Shown here piece after piece: positions 41,313 through 49,399 of a stretch of DNA of 64,000 bases. This DNA comes from Nocardioides silvaticus (GTDB lineage Bacteria; Actinomycetota; Actinomycetes; Propionibacteriales; Nocardioidaceae), in contig NZ_QGDD01000012.1 of the NCBI RefSeq assembly GCF_003160695.1, forward strand, positions 36,804 to 100,803, read 5' to 3'. Position 1 is the first letter of the stretch. The number at the start of each line of letters is the position of its first letter. A program made the translations under genes and the position numbers. Under the pieces are notes generated by a model. That model worked only from the letters and a program-made list of their open reading frames with translations. It made no database searches and was not told the DNA's origin.

Positions 41313-42212
41313 TCACACCGCGCGGGCGTTGACCTTGAACGTCAGCCGAGCCTTGGGCTGGCGGGCCAGCACCGGCTCCAGCGCCTCGGCCATCTCGCGC
41401 GGCAGCGGCCGGTCGGCCGCCCGGGGCTCGAGCGCGCCGTGGACGACCTCGGCCACCTCGGGCGCGACGCCCGACGGCAGCGGACCGGGCGGCTCGGCGA
41501 CCTGGGGGTGCCGTTCCCTCGTCGTGGCGCCGGCGGGATCCCCGCTTCGGAACGGGCGCTCGCCGGCGATGGCGTGGAAGAGGGTGGCGCCCAGGCCCCA
41601 CACGTCGCTGGCGTAGCAGGGCACCTCGCCCCCGGCTCCGGGCTCGGCCTGCTCGGGCGCGAGGTAGGCATCGGTCCCGATCACCCCCTTGATCGCGGCG
41701 GCCGAGGCCGAGGACCGGGCGACCGAGAAGTCGATCAACCGGGCCGGCGAGCCCATGATCACGTTGCTCGGCTTGATGTCGAGGTGCGTGACGTCGACGT
41801 GCCGGAAGTAGTGCAGCGCCGAGGCGAGGTCGATCGCCAGCGGCAGGTACTGCTGCTCGGAGAGCCGCCCGTACCGCCGGATCAGCGTCGACAGCCGCGG
41901 CCCCTCGACGTGCTCGAGCACCAGGTGGGGCCGCGGACCGTCGGCGACGTGGCGCAGACCCCGCACGACGACGGGGTGGTGGGCGATGTCGAGGGCGGTG
42001 GCCTCGCGCTCGAGGCCGTGCAGCGTCTCGGGGTCGTCGACCTCGCTCGGCCGCACGACCTTCACCACGACCGGGCCGTAGGTGATCTCGTCGAAGGCCA
42101 GGAACGCCTCGTACGCCGACCCACCCCCGAGCAGCCGCAGGGCGGTCAGCTCGGGGGTGATGGCGTCACCCTCGCCCAGCAGCCAGCTGGTGCTGTCAGC
42201 GGTGGTGGTCAC
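41313..42212 (-). CDS. soluble serine/threonine protein kinase-like protein
   Basis: This is a single kinase domain of 299 residues with no membrane helix, PASTA or other sensor domain. The motifs are a glycine loop LLGGGSAYEAFLA, the Lys in VVVKVV, the catalytic loop THLDIKPSN (HLD instead of HRD), the metal motif DFS instead of DFG (LIDFSVAR), and YLAPEQ. All charged catalytic residues are kept. GTG 42212 lies 4 nt after the stop of the secreted hydrophilic protein, so the two form an operon read towards the response regulator. Its substrate may be the regulator or a surface protein; this is inference. Confidence 0.85.
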   Translation of the reverse strand: MTTTADSTSWLLGEGDAITPELTALRLLGGGSAYEAFLAFDEITYGPVVVKVVRPSEVDDPETLHGLEREATALDIAHHPVVVRGLRHVADGPRPHLVLEHVEGPRLSTLIRRYGRLSEQQYLPLAIDLASALHYFRHVDVTHLDIKPSNVIMGSPARLIDFSVARSSASAAAIKGVIGTDAYLAPEQAEPGAGGEVPCYASDVWGLGATLFHAIAGERPFRSGDPAGATTRERHPQVAEPPGPLPSGVAPEVAEVVHGALEPRAADRPLPREMAEALEPVLARQPKARLTFKVNARAV

Positions 42213-42216
42213 GGTG

Positions 42217-42597
42217 TCACCGGGTGTTGTTGCGCGACCGGTCGTTGGTCTTGTTCTGCGACCAGTCCCGGGTGCGGGTCCCCGGGCCGTCCTTCGTCCA
42301 GTCCTTCACCTTCCGGCCGCTGCGACTGTCGTCGCGCCCGCTGTTGCCGCCGGTGCGCGAGTTGTCCCTGCGGCTGTCGCGGGACCGGGACCTGGTGTTG
42401 GTGGTGTTGGTGTCCCGGGCCTTCCGGTTGGTGTCGGCGTCATCGTCGTCGTCGACGAGCACCACGTCGCTGGAGTCGTCGTCGCGCTTGACCGCTGCCT
42501 GCTCCACCGCGGCGGCGGAGCTCTGGAACGCGATGACACCCGTGGCGAGCAATCCCGCCACTCCCAGGGTCATGATGCGAAGAGTGTTGATCTTCAT
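42217..42597 (-). CDS. secreted hydrophilic Asp/Arg/Thr/Asn-rich protein
   Basis: This is a 126-residue exported protein. The signal peptide is LRIMTLGVAGLLATGVIAFQ with likely cleavage after SSAAA (about 30). The mature part begins with an acidic patch (VLVDDDDDADTN) and continues as a low-complexity Arg/Asp/Ser/Thr/Asn tail (NTTNTRSRSRDSRRDNSR), probably disordered. GGAAGGG precedes ATG 42597. It lies 74 nt downstream of inverted repeat 2 and is followed at once by the kinase gene. It mirrors the acidic anchored protein at 38832 across the module. Confidence 0.75.
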   Translation of the reverse strand: MKINTLRIMTLGVAGLLATGVIAFQSSAAAVEQAAVKRDDDSSDVVLVDDDDDADTNRKARDTNTTNTRSRSRDSRRDNSRTGGNSGRDDSRSGRKVKDWTKDGPGTRTRDWSQNKTNDRSRNNTR

Positions 42598-42670
42598 CGT
42601 CGTGCTGCCCTTCCTCGTAGCTTGTCGGCTTCGAGGAAGAGTCAAGGTGGGCGCGGTGAGGCAGCCATGA

Positions 42671-42700
42671 GCCGTTGGTGAGAGGACTCTCACCAACGGC
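42671..42700. promoter_or_regulatory. inverted repeat 2, core TGAGAG-NN-CTCTCA
   Basis: GCCGTTGGTGAGAG and CTCTCACCAACGGC form a perfect 14-bp inverted repeat around GA. It lies between the divergent hydrophilic-protein/kinase operon and the small membrane gene at 42723, whose -10 hexamer starts 11 nt to the right. Six bases on each side of the centre match repeat 1 exactly. Confidence 0.65.
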
Positions 42701-42710
42701 GATGAGCCAC

Positions 42711-42716
42711 TAGGGT
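42711..42716 (+). promoter_or_regulatory. -10 hexamer of leaderless promoter (start 42723)
   Basis: TAGGGT is 6 nt before ATG 42723. Inverted repeat 2 covers the expected -35 region. Confidence 0.55.
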
Positions 42717-42722
42717 GCGCGC

Positions 42723-42980
42723 ATGTACCTCGAGGTGGTCACCGACAAGCAGGACCGGGCGCGGCAGGCGCTGGTCGCGTGGGCGGCCACCTTCCTGACC
42801 TGTGGCTACCTGCTTCCGTGGGCGGTCGCCACCACCCGCGGCAAGGCCAACGCCGAGCTCGTCGGCGCCGTCAACCTGTTCGCCGGCTGGACCGTGGTCG
42901 GCTGGTTCGCCGCCCTCACGATGGCGGTCGGCCGCCACCGAGTGGCCGGGCTCAGGGTCTGGACCGAGCCCGGCCGCTGA
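42723..42980 (+). CDS. small membrane protein, superinfection-immunity-like
   Basis: This is an 85-residue protein with two transmembrane helices (ALVAWAATFLTCGYLLPWAV and AVNLFAGWTVVGWFAALTMAV). The pattern, a polar start, YLLPWAVATTRGK between the helices and N-L-x-x-GWTVVGW in the second, matches the family called superinfection immunity proteins after phage T4 Imm. The bacterial members have no proven phage role. It is leaderless from TAGGGT, with inverted repeat 2 over its promoter, so it is probably controlled together with the neighbouring two-component module. Confidence 0.78.
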   Translation: MYLEVVTDKQDRARQALVAWAATFLTCGYLLPWAVATTRGKANAELVGAVNLFAGWTVVGWFAALTMAVGRHRVAGLRVWTEPGR

Positions 42981-42998
42981 CGGGGTCCCCCGACGCCG

Positions 42999-43532
42999 TC
43001 AGCCCCGGTCGAGCCGGAGCGGCTGACCGGGCATCTCGTCGAAGATCGCGTCCATCGACCCGTAGGCGAAGAACCGACCGACGGCCGGTGCCGGCCGGTC
43101 CGGGTGCGCCGCCGGACGCGGGTAGCAGCGCTGCGGGAGCGATGCGGTGACGATGTTCTTCTCCTGGTCCCAGGTCGCCCGCAGGCCCTGGCACGGCTCC
43201 TTCGGGCACTCCTCGGTGTTGCACTCGAAGTACGACGCCTTCGGCTTGCCGTCCTTGAGTCGCACCGAGACGACCGCGCTGCGCGCCGGTGGCGTCCCCT
43301 GCGTGCCGCCCCAGTAGTGGAAGCTGAACGAGCCGCGCTGCCGCAGGTCGCGCACCTTCACCTTGAACGTGACCCGCTTGTCACCGTTCTTGACGGTGAG
43401 CTTGGTCAGGTCGATGCGGGCTGCCGCATCCTTGCTGGGATCGGACTTGCTCCCCGTCTCCGCCATGGCCGTCGTGGCGGACCCCAGGACCACCAGTGCT
43501 GCGGCCACCAGGCCGAGGATGATTCGTCGCAT
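42999..43532 (-). CDS. secreted protein of unknown function
   Basis: This 177-residue exported protein has the signal peptide MRRIILGLVAAALVVLGSATTAMA (cleavage at about 24). The mature domain is basic and beta-rich (LTKLTVKNGDKRVTFKVKVRD), with four cysteines in FECNTEECPKEPCQG and PQRCYP that probably form two disulfides. CGGAGG is the ribosome-binding site for ATG 43532. The stop is 18 nt from the stop of the small membrane gene. No family is recognised, and inclusion in the adjacent signalling module is unproven. Confidence 0.72.
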   Translation of the reverse strand: MRRIILGLVAAALVVLGSATTAMAETGSKSDPSKDAAARIDLTKLTVKNGDKRVTFKVKVRDLRQRGSFSFHYWGGTQGTPPARSAVVSVRLKDGKPKASYFECNTEECPKEPCQGLRATWDQEKNIVTASLPQRCYPRPAAHPDRPAPAVGRFFAYGSMDAIFDEMPGQPLRLDRG

Positions 43533-43606
43533 TGCAAAGCCTCCGTTTGTCGCGGTGTCAGTGAGTAAGACGCGCCCCAGCCCAAAAGGTTGCATCCCTC
43601 GCCGAA

Positions 43607-46168
43607 CTACTGCGCACCCACCGGTCGCCGCTCGACCACGTACGACCAGGTGACGGTGGAACTTCCGGATCCGTCTAGGCCCCAATCATCGAGGCTGGAG
43701 CGGTACTGGTAGGTCTCCGTGCCGTCTACTTGCCACCGGCAGAGTTTCTCGGTGCATCCGTCGAGTTCGGTCACCGTCACGGAGTGCGCCGAGCGGCGCG
43801 CCTCCTCCGGATTGCTCCACCAACCGGAGAGACCGAGGTGCTCAAGGAGGTGGTAGTCCTCGTACTCGCTCGATCCCTCGCACTCCCCACCGTACTCAGA
43901 GGTCGAGCGATAGCGGATGCGTGGGTATCCGTTGTCGTAGTCGGTGTCCCAGGCACCGAGTTGGCCATACCACCAATCCGCAGTCCATTCCTCGGACGGC
44001 TCGTCCTGGCCCCACCACCAGTTGCTGAGGTCGGCGTCGAGCGTGCCGTTCTCGGGCAGGATGTCTACGCCCGTCTCCCAGAACGCTCCACCGAACTCCA
44101 CTGGTCCGACCGTCTGACGAATGTGCCGGCTGGAGCATCCGTACCCGGACCACGTGCCGACATCACGCGCGCTGAAGCTCCACGAGTTGAACGCCATCGG
44201 CGCGCTGAGGTGGGTCCGGTAGTCCTGGTACTGGCTGATCCACTCACCGGGTTCAGTCACCCTCAGGCTCGCGTCGTCGGACTGGGTGGTGCTGTGGGTC
44301 GAGTGCCACTCCGGGTCGTCGTCCGCACACACGCCCTCGTCGTCAGAGCACGAGGCCGACCAGTCGTTGGAGACGTCGAGGGTTCCCGAAGCGAGCCGGT
44401 ACTCGAAGGAGCCGCCGCAGCCATTCGGGAACGCCCATGGACTGCCGCCGTACGGCGCCGTCCCGCCCAACCCGGGAACGCTGACGGTCCGCTCGAACTC
44501 GAGGTCGCCGAGCCACGCCTCGACATCGAGCGACACGTTGGCCGACCGTTCGACCCGGATCTCCAGGCATTTGCTGCTGGCGGCGGTCGCATGCAGCTCG
44601 ATCGGGTTGAGGGTCGCCGCGACCCCCACCGTGGCGCCAGCCTTGCCCTTCTTGCCGACCCCGGGCCCGAGGCTGACCTCGACACCCGCTGTCACGTCGA
44701 TCGCACCGGCGGCCACGACCGATGGTCCCGCCAGGTCCGCCTCGGCGATCAGGTCGCCGTCGAAATCGTCGTCGCCCAGGCCGACGTATCCCTCGAAGGA
44801 CGCGCCGAGTCGCGACGAGAAGTTGAGCCCGGTCATGTCGATGTTTCCCGACGCCGAGAAACTGATCTCCGGCTCGATCTCGAGGCGCATCGGCACGGGA
44901 CCCACCATGAATGGGACCTCGATCTCGGGCAGCTCGACCTCACAAGCCACGGACCCGGACAGCTTGACGCCGAGGAAGACCGCGAGCTCGACACCGAACT
45001 CGGCATTGAAGCTGACGCCCACGGGAATGTCGGGAGCGAATCGCAGCTCCTTCTTCTTCAGGGTCGCACTGAAGTGTCCGAACCGTTCGAAGGTGCGGTC
45101 GAACCCGATCGCCCGGTCCCTCGTGCCTTCGCACTCCAGGTCGAGCAACCGGTTGCTCTCCCGCTCCGCGGACCTGGCTGAGGTCGCTACGCCGGCGAGG
45201 TCCGGGACGTTGATCTCGGCGTAGTCGAACGCGTCTCCGAGTCCGGCGGGCACGAGGTTGACGGTTCGACCGTCGGGAGCCACCGAGGCCACCTTCCCTA
45301 CCATGCCGCCAGGCACCTTGCTCGAGTGCGGGAGCACCCACGGCTGCCCAACGGTGGCGGTCTGGCCGGGCGGGACGGATGCTTGCACGCCGGTCAGCGT
45401 CGGGGTCGCCACGACATCCGTGGGATCGGTGACCAGGATCGTCGTGGGGTTGGTGACCACCACGGCCGACTCGGTGTCCGAGCCGAGGGCCGGCGTGGTG
45501 ACCGAAGTAGAGACCGGGCCGTACCAGCGGATGGTCCCGGGCTCACGGGCGAAGACCGCGAAGGAGTGCATCGACTCGGGACTGAGTCCCTCCGCAAGGG
45601 CAGAGGTCCCCTCGACCGGCACCGATGTCCCGGCTTCCGGACTGGCGGGTGCTTCGGGACCCGCAGCGCGGCGGACGACGTACTCCGCCGTCACGCTCGG
45701 CGCGGTCCACACGAGGCCGACCCGGTCGGGCGCGAGCTGCTCGACCTCGAGCCCGGACGCGGCCGGTGCGGCACGGTAGGTGACCTTGACCGCCACGCTC
45801 TTCCTGGCCTTCACGCGGACTCGGGCCTTCGAGCTGGTGCCGGCGTACAGCCGGGTGTCGTCGACGACGTCACCGGCCGAGATGACCCAGCGACCGGCCG
45901 GCACCTTGACCTTGACCTTCTGGCTGGTCCCGGCGGGCTTCTTGGTGACGACCCTCGTCTTCGCTCCCGATCGCAGCGTCACCGTCCCGGGCACGCCGGC
46001 GGGAGCGGCGATCGTCACTACAACGGTGCCGAGGGGCGGCTTGGCCGCCGCCCGGCCCGGCGAAACCTGGGCTCCCGCGAGATCCGCGCCGCCGCCAACC
46101 GCGACGAGCAGGCCGACGATGAGACTGATGACGATTTGGCCCCCGAGCGCCCCCTTGCCCTGGCGCAT
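43607..46168 (-). CDS. large secreted multi-domain protein, unknown function
   Basis: This is a protein of about 853 residues. It has a hydrophobic export signal (IVISLIVGLLVAVGGGADLAGA), then a beta domain rich in Lys/Val (TSQKVKVKVPAGRWVIS), and a fibronectin-type-III-like segment (EQLAPDRVGLVWTAPSVTAEYVVRR). A long central domain lies about residues 350-560. The C-terminal 250 residues are rich in Trp, Ser, Asp and Tyr (NWWWGQDEPSEEWTADWWYG). No catalytic motif is seen. ATG 46168 has TACATT 7 nt upstream; TTG 46177 would lie in the promoter. Base composition is less GC-rich than its neighbours, so recent gain is possible. Confidence 0.75.
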   Translation of the reverse strand: MRQGKGALGGQIVISLIVGLLVAVGGGADLAGAQVSPGRAAAKPPLGTVVVTIAAPAGVPGTVTLRSGAKTRVVTKKPAGTSQKVKVKVPAGRWVISAGDVVDDTRLYAGTSSKARVRVKARKSVAVKVTYRAAPAASGLEVEQLAPDRVGLVWTAPSVTAEYVVRRAAGPEAPASPEAGTSVPVEGTSALAEGLSPESMHSFAVFAREPGTIRWYGPVSTSVTTPALGSDTESAVVVTNPTTILVTDPTDVVATPTLTGVQASVPPGQTATVGQPWVLPHSSKVPGGMVGKVASVAPDGRTVNLVPAGLGDAFDYAEINVPDLAGVATSARSAERESNRLLDLECEGTRDRAIGFDRTFERFGHFSATLKKKELRFAPDIPVGVSFNAEFGVELAVFLGVKLSGSVACEVELPEIEVPFMVGPVPMRLEIEPEISFSASGNIDMTGLNFSSRLGASFEGYVGLGDDDFDGDLIAEADLAGPSVVAAGAIDVTAGVEVSLGPGVGKKGKAGATVGVAATLNPIELHATAASSKCLEIRVERSANVSLDVEAWLGDLEFERTVSVPGLGGTAPYGGSPWAFPNGCGGSFEYRLASGTLDVSNDWSASCSDDEGVCADDDPEWHSTHSTTQSDDASLRVTEPGEWISQYQDYRTHLSAPMAFNSWSFSARDVGTWSGYGCSSRHIRQTVGPVEFGGAFWETGVDILPENGTLDADLSNWWWGQDEPSEEWTADWWYGQLGAWDTDYDNGYPRIRYRSTSEYGGECEGSSEYEDYHLLEHLGLSGWWSNPEEARRSAHSVTVTELDGCTEKLCRWQVDGTETYQYRSSLDDWGLDGSGSSTVTWSYVVERRPVGAQ

Positions 46169-46175
46169 GCCACCC

Positions 46176-46181
46176 AATGTA
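46176..46181 (-). promoter_or_regulatory. -10 hexamer of leaderless promoter (start 46168)
   Basis: On the minus strand this is TACATT, 7 nt before ATG 46168. Confidence 0.5.
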
Positions 46182-46255
46182 CGAGCGTCGCCGTCCGGTT
46201 GCGCGTGGTTCTCCGCATCTTGCTCAGAACGTCTTGGACGTGCTGCCTCCCGGCG

Positions 46256-46903
46256 CTAGGCGCGCTCCACCGGCACCGGAAGCTCCAGTTGCGGCGCAGC
46301 GGAGGCCAGGCGCCGGAGCCGCCACAGCACATAGATCACGACGGCCGCCACGACGGAGCCGAGCGTGCCGAGTGCCAGGTCGCCCAGGGTGTCGGTGTAG
46401 GCGAACTCCCGTTCGGTGCCGCCGCGGATGAACGCGACATACTCGCCGAGCTCCCACAGGATCGCCGCGGTCGCGCCGACGGCGAGTGCCCGCTCGAGGC
46501 ACCGCAACAGACCGCTGGAGTTGTGCAGCGTCAGCAGGATCACCGCGCCGGCGAGGAGCCCGGTGTTCATGAAGTGCATCCAGTCGTCGAACCAGACGAT
46601 GGTGTCGTACAGGTCCATCCGGTTGCCGAGGATGTCCGAGAAGCACGTGATGGTGACCATGAGGTCGGCGAGCCACGGGAAGGACGCGCGGTCCTTCCAC
46701 CACAGGAGCCAGATCGCGGGCACGGTGAAGGCCAGAAGCGGGTAACCAATGGCGCGCGCCTCGGCAGCCTTGTCGCGCAGGTGCGCCGTGTCCGGGTCGA
46801 TGAGCGCGCCGACGAGGAGCCATACCAGGACGAACTTCGCCGTCACGTCCGCAGCGCGGATCAACGGCGGCGTCGGAAAACGCGCGACAACGGCCTCCGT
46901 CAT
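46256..46903 (-). CDS. DUF2238-type integral membrane protein
   Basis: This is a 215-residue protein with about five to six membrane helices. The sequence MDLYDTIVWFDDWMHFMNTGLLAG (charged Asp/His pair within a helix region), WELGEYVAF and YTDTLGDLALGTLGS follows the DUF2238/YjdF pattern, where conserved acidic and His residues line the membrane part. The function is unknown; membrane metalloenzyme-like chemistry has been suggested only from conservation. GGAGAGG precedes ATG 46903. It lies between the secreted orphan and tRNA-Val on the same strand. Confidence 0.78.
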   Translation of the reverse strand: MTEAVVARFPTPPLIRAADVTAKFVLVWLLVGALIDPDTAHLRDKAAEARAIGYPLLAFTVPAIWLLWWKDRASFPWLADLMVTITCFSDILGNRMDLYDTIVWFDDWMHFMNTGLLAGAVILLTLHNSSGLLRCLERALAVGATAAILWELGEYVAFIRGGTEREFAYTDTLGDLALGTLGSVVAAVVIYVLWRLRRLASAAPQLELPVPVERA

Positions 46904-46959
46904 CTCGCGTGGCCACCTCTCCGAAACGGGCGCGGGTCGGCCCTGATCATCATCTCGAG

Positions 46960-47031
46960 TGGGCGCAACAGGGATCGAACCTGTGACCGCCTGCTTGTAA
47001 GGCAGGAGCTCTACCGCTGAGCTATACGCCC
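46960..47031 (-). tRNA. tRNA-Val (anticodon TAC)
   Basis: This 72-nt cloverleaf has an acceptor stem GGGCGTA paired with TGCGCCC, D arm GCTCAGCGGTAGAGC, anticodon stem CCTGC/GCAGG with loop CTTACAA (anticodon TAC, reading GUA), and T arm ACAGGTTCGATCCCTGT. The discriminator is A, and no CCA is encoded. Confidence 0.97.
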
Positions 47032-47130
47032 GTCATCAGCCGGGACAGGCTACCGGGGCGCCCCGCGGACCGCCGAACCGCGCCACCGTCCGAGGGCACC
47101 GTCTCCTTCCCGAGCAAAGACACGCTCGGC

Positions 47131-47174
47131 CAAAAATGAGTCGAACCGCTGGCGTCTCGGGTCACCAGCGGTTC
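47131..47174 (-). terminator. intrinsic terminator downstream of ahpE
   Basis: On the minus strand GAACCGCTGG pairs perfectly with CCAGCGGTTC across a 12-nt loop, followed by GACTCATTTTTG. The five-T run gives a classical terminator for the acyl-CoA ligase/ahpE operon, insulating tRNA-Val. Confidence 0.65.
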
Positions 47175-47267
47175 AACGAGGTGAACTTTAGCCAGCGGTC
47201 CGCGGCGAGCCAAGGACTTGCCCGAAAAATGATCCGAAAGGACTAATCGCCTGATCCGCGGGTGCCA

Positions 47268-47741
47268 TCAGCCGGCCGCGGCGCGCAGCTGCTTGAGGTG
47301 CTCGTCGAGGTCGCGGGCGAGGGCGTAGGCGTGGTGGACGGCCCACGCGAGGTTGCCGTCCCGGTCGACGACGTACGACGAGCGCGTCGGGCTGCCCTTC
47401 TTCTCGTCGAAGACCTCGTAGGCGCGGGCCACCTCGCCGTGCGGCCAGAAGTCGCTGAGCAGGGGGAAGTTGATCCCGTCGGTGTCGGCCCAGGCGCGCA
47501 GCGCGAACACGGGGTCGCAGGAGATCGCCAGCACCTCGGTGTCGAAGGTGAGGAACTCGTCGAGCCGGGTGCGGATCTCGCTCATCTCGCCGGTGCAGAC
47601 GCCACTGAAGGCGAACGGGTAGAAGAGGAGGAGCACCGCCTTCTTCCCACGGTACGACGAGAGGCTGGTGTCCTGGCCGAACTGGTCCCGGAGGGTGAAG
47701 TCAGGCGCCGCTCCGCCGGGTGACAGACCGGCGTCGGTCAC
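47268..47741 (-). CDS. ahpE: one-cysteine peroxiredoxin, AhpE type
   Basis: This is a 157-residue thiol peroxidase that reduces hydrogen peroxide, organic hydroperoxides or peroxynitrite. The peroxidatic Cys is in FYPFAFSGVCTGE (about residue 49), the conserved Pro/Thr/Arg set is kept, and no resolving Cys is in the usual position. It matches mycobacterial AhpE, which also lies by DUF3052 and aceE. GTG 47741 overlaps the acyl-CoA ligase stop (GTGA). Confidence 0.9.
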   Translation of the reverse strand: MTDAGLSPGGAAPDFTLRDQFGQDTSLSSYRGKKAVLLLFYPFAFSGVCTGEMSEIRTRLDEFLTFDTEVLAISCDPVFALRAWADTDGINFPLLSDFWPHGEVARAYEVFDEKKGSPTRSSYVVDRDGNLAWAVHHAYALARDLDEHLKQLRAAAG

Positions 47742-49369
47742 GAGTCGTCCCTGTCGACCAGCTCGCGCTTGAGGACCTTGCCAGTGGCGTTGCGGGGCAG
47801 CTCGTCGAGGAAGATCACGTCGCGCGGCACCTTGTAGCGGGCGAGGTTCTTCTTCACGTGCCCCTTGACGTCGTCCTCGGACAGGCTGGCGCCGTCGGTG
47901 CAGACCACGAACGCGCGCAGCCGCTTGCCGTAGTCGTCGTCGTCGACGCCGATCGCGGCGACCTCGGCCACCCCGTCGAGGTTCTGGATGCAGTCCTCGA
48001 CCTCCCGCGGGAAGACGTTCTCCCCGCCGGAGACGATCATCTCGTCATCACGGCCCTCGACGTAGAGCCGGCCGTGCTCGTCGAAGCGGCCCACGTCGCC
48101 GGTCGACATCAGCCCGTCGACGATCTCCTTGTGGCCGCCACCGGTGTAGCCCTCGAACTGCAGGTCGTTGGCGACGAAGATCCGGCCCGACTCACCGACC
48201 GGCAGCTCCTTGCCGTCCGGGTCGAGGATCTTGACGATCGTCGCGTGCGGGATGCCGCCGGCCGACCCGGGCGCCTCACGGAGGTCCTGCGGCGTGGCGA
48301 TGCTCGCCCAGGCGACCTCGGTGGACCCGTAGATCGAGTACAGGTTGTCGCCGAACCGGTCCATCCACTGCGTCGGCAGGTCCCCGGGCAGCGCTGAGCC
48401 CGAGGACGCGACGGCCTTGAGGTGCGGCAGCCGGTACTCGTCGAGCTTCTCCTCCGGCAGCGCCAGGATCCGCTGGAGCATGACCGGGATGACCACGACC
48501 GAGTCGCACTCGTGCTCCGCCATCAGCTTCAGTGCGTTCTCGGGCTCGAACTTGCGGGTGAGCACCATCGTGGTGCCCAGCAACATCGCCAGCTGGTAGT
48601 GCGCGAAGCCCCACGTGTGGAAGAGCGGCGCCGCGATGTGACAGGTCCAGCCCGCTTTCAGCGGCATCCGCGAGAGCAGCGAGACGGCCGCCGGGATCCC
48701 GCCCTGGGGACGCGGCGCCCCCTTCGGCGTACCGGTCGTCCCGGAGGTGAGGATGATGGTGCGGGAGCCGTGCTCCGGCGGGTCCAGGTCGGCTGTCGAG
48801 CTCGCCGACCGGATCAGCCCCTCGATCGTGTCGGGGCCAGGCTCAGGCGAACCCGGGGCAGCGTCAGTCCAGCCGATCACCCGGTCGTCGATGTCGACGC
48901 CGTCGAGCAGGTCGCTGAACTCCTCGTCGTAGACCACGACGCGCGGGTCCTCGCGCTCGACGACCTCCTTGAGCTGCGGACCGGCGAACGCGGTGTTGAG
49001 GTAGAGCACGTCCGCCCCGAGCTTGGTGATCGCGATCGAGGTCTCGATGAACCCACGGTGGTTGCGGCACATGACCGCGACGCCGTCGCCCTCCTTGACG
49101 CCGCGGTCCCGGAGGGCGTGGGCGAGCGCGTTGGAGCGCTGGTGGAGCTCCTCGAACGTGAGCTCACCGCGCTCGTCGATGATCGCGATCCCGTTGGGGT
49201 CGCGTACGGCGAGCGCGCGGAACCCGCCTGCCGGGTTGGTGCCCCACTTCCGGAGCGAGTTCGCGATGCCGGCCAGCTTGCGCGGCCCGTAGGGCCGGAT
49301 GATGCCGGACGCGGTGAGGGTCTTCAGGCTGACAGCTGCGTCCCGCGCGCGGGTGGACGTCGATCCCAT
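47738..49369 (-). CDS. long-chain acyl-CoA synthetase, FadD type
   Basis: This 543-residue ANL-superfamily enzyme activates fatty acids as CoA thioesters. The motifs are TIILTSGTTGTPKGAPRP (A3, about 205-222), LYSIYGSTEVAWASIA (A5), LMSTGDVGRFDEHG, GRDDEMIVSGGENVFPREVE and the catalytic Lys in PRNATGKVLKRELV. It is most like the FadD12-type branch. ATG 49369 has TAGTTT 7 nt upstream (leaderless). Coupling to ahpE may pair lipid activation with peroxide defence, which is inference. Confidence 0.92.
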   Translation of the reverse strand: MGSTSTRARDAAVSLKTLTASGIIRPYGPRKLAGIANSLRKWGTNPAGGFRALAVRDPNGIAIIDERGELTFEELHQRSNALAHALRDRGVKEGDGVAVMCRNHRGFIETSIAITKLGADVLYLNTAFAGPQLKEVVEREDPRVVVYDEEFSDLLDGVDIDDRVIGWTDAAPGSPEPGPDTIEGLIRSASSTADLDPPEHGSRTIILTSGTTGTPKGAPRPQGGIPAAVSLLSRMPLKAGWTCHIAAPLFHTWGFAHYQLAMLLGTTMVLTRKFEPENALKLMAEHECDSVVVIPVMLQRILALPEEKLDEYRLPHLKAVASSGSALPGDLPTQWMDRFGDNLYSIYGSTEVAWASIATPQDLREAPGSAGGIPHATIVKILDPDGKELPVGESGRIFVANDLQFEGYTGGGHKEIVDGLMSTGDVGRFDEHGRLYVEGRDDEMIVSGGENVFPREVEDCIQNLDGVAEVAAIGVDDDDYGKRLRAFVVCTDGASLSEDDVKGHVKKNLARYKVPRDVIFLDELPRNATGKVLKRELVDRDDS

Positions 49370-49376
49370 GGACGGG

Positions 49377-49382
49377 AAACTA
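49377..49382 (-). promoter_or_regulatory. -10 hexamer of leaderless promoter (start 49369)
   Basis: On the minus strand this is TAGTTT, 7 nt before ATG 49369. Confidence 0.5.
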
Positions 49383-49399
49383 CCCGTTGGTACGCCGGG

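Noticed and set aside
42723..42980. Superinfection-immunity-like gene considered as prophage remnant.
   Set aside because: No phage genes are adjacent. The family name comes from a phage protein, but members are ordinary chromosomal genes in many bacteria.
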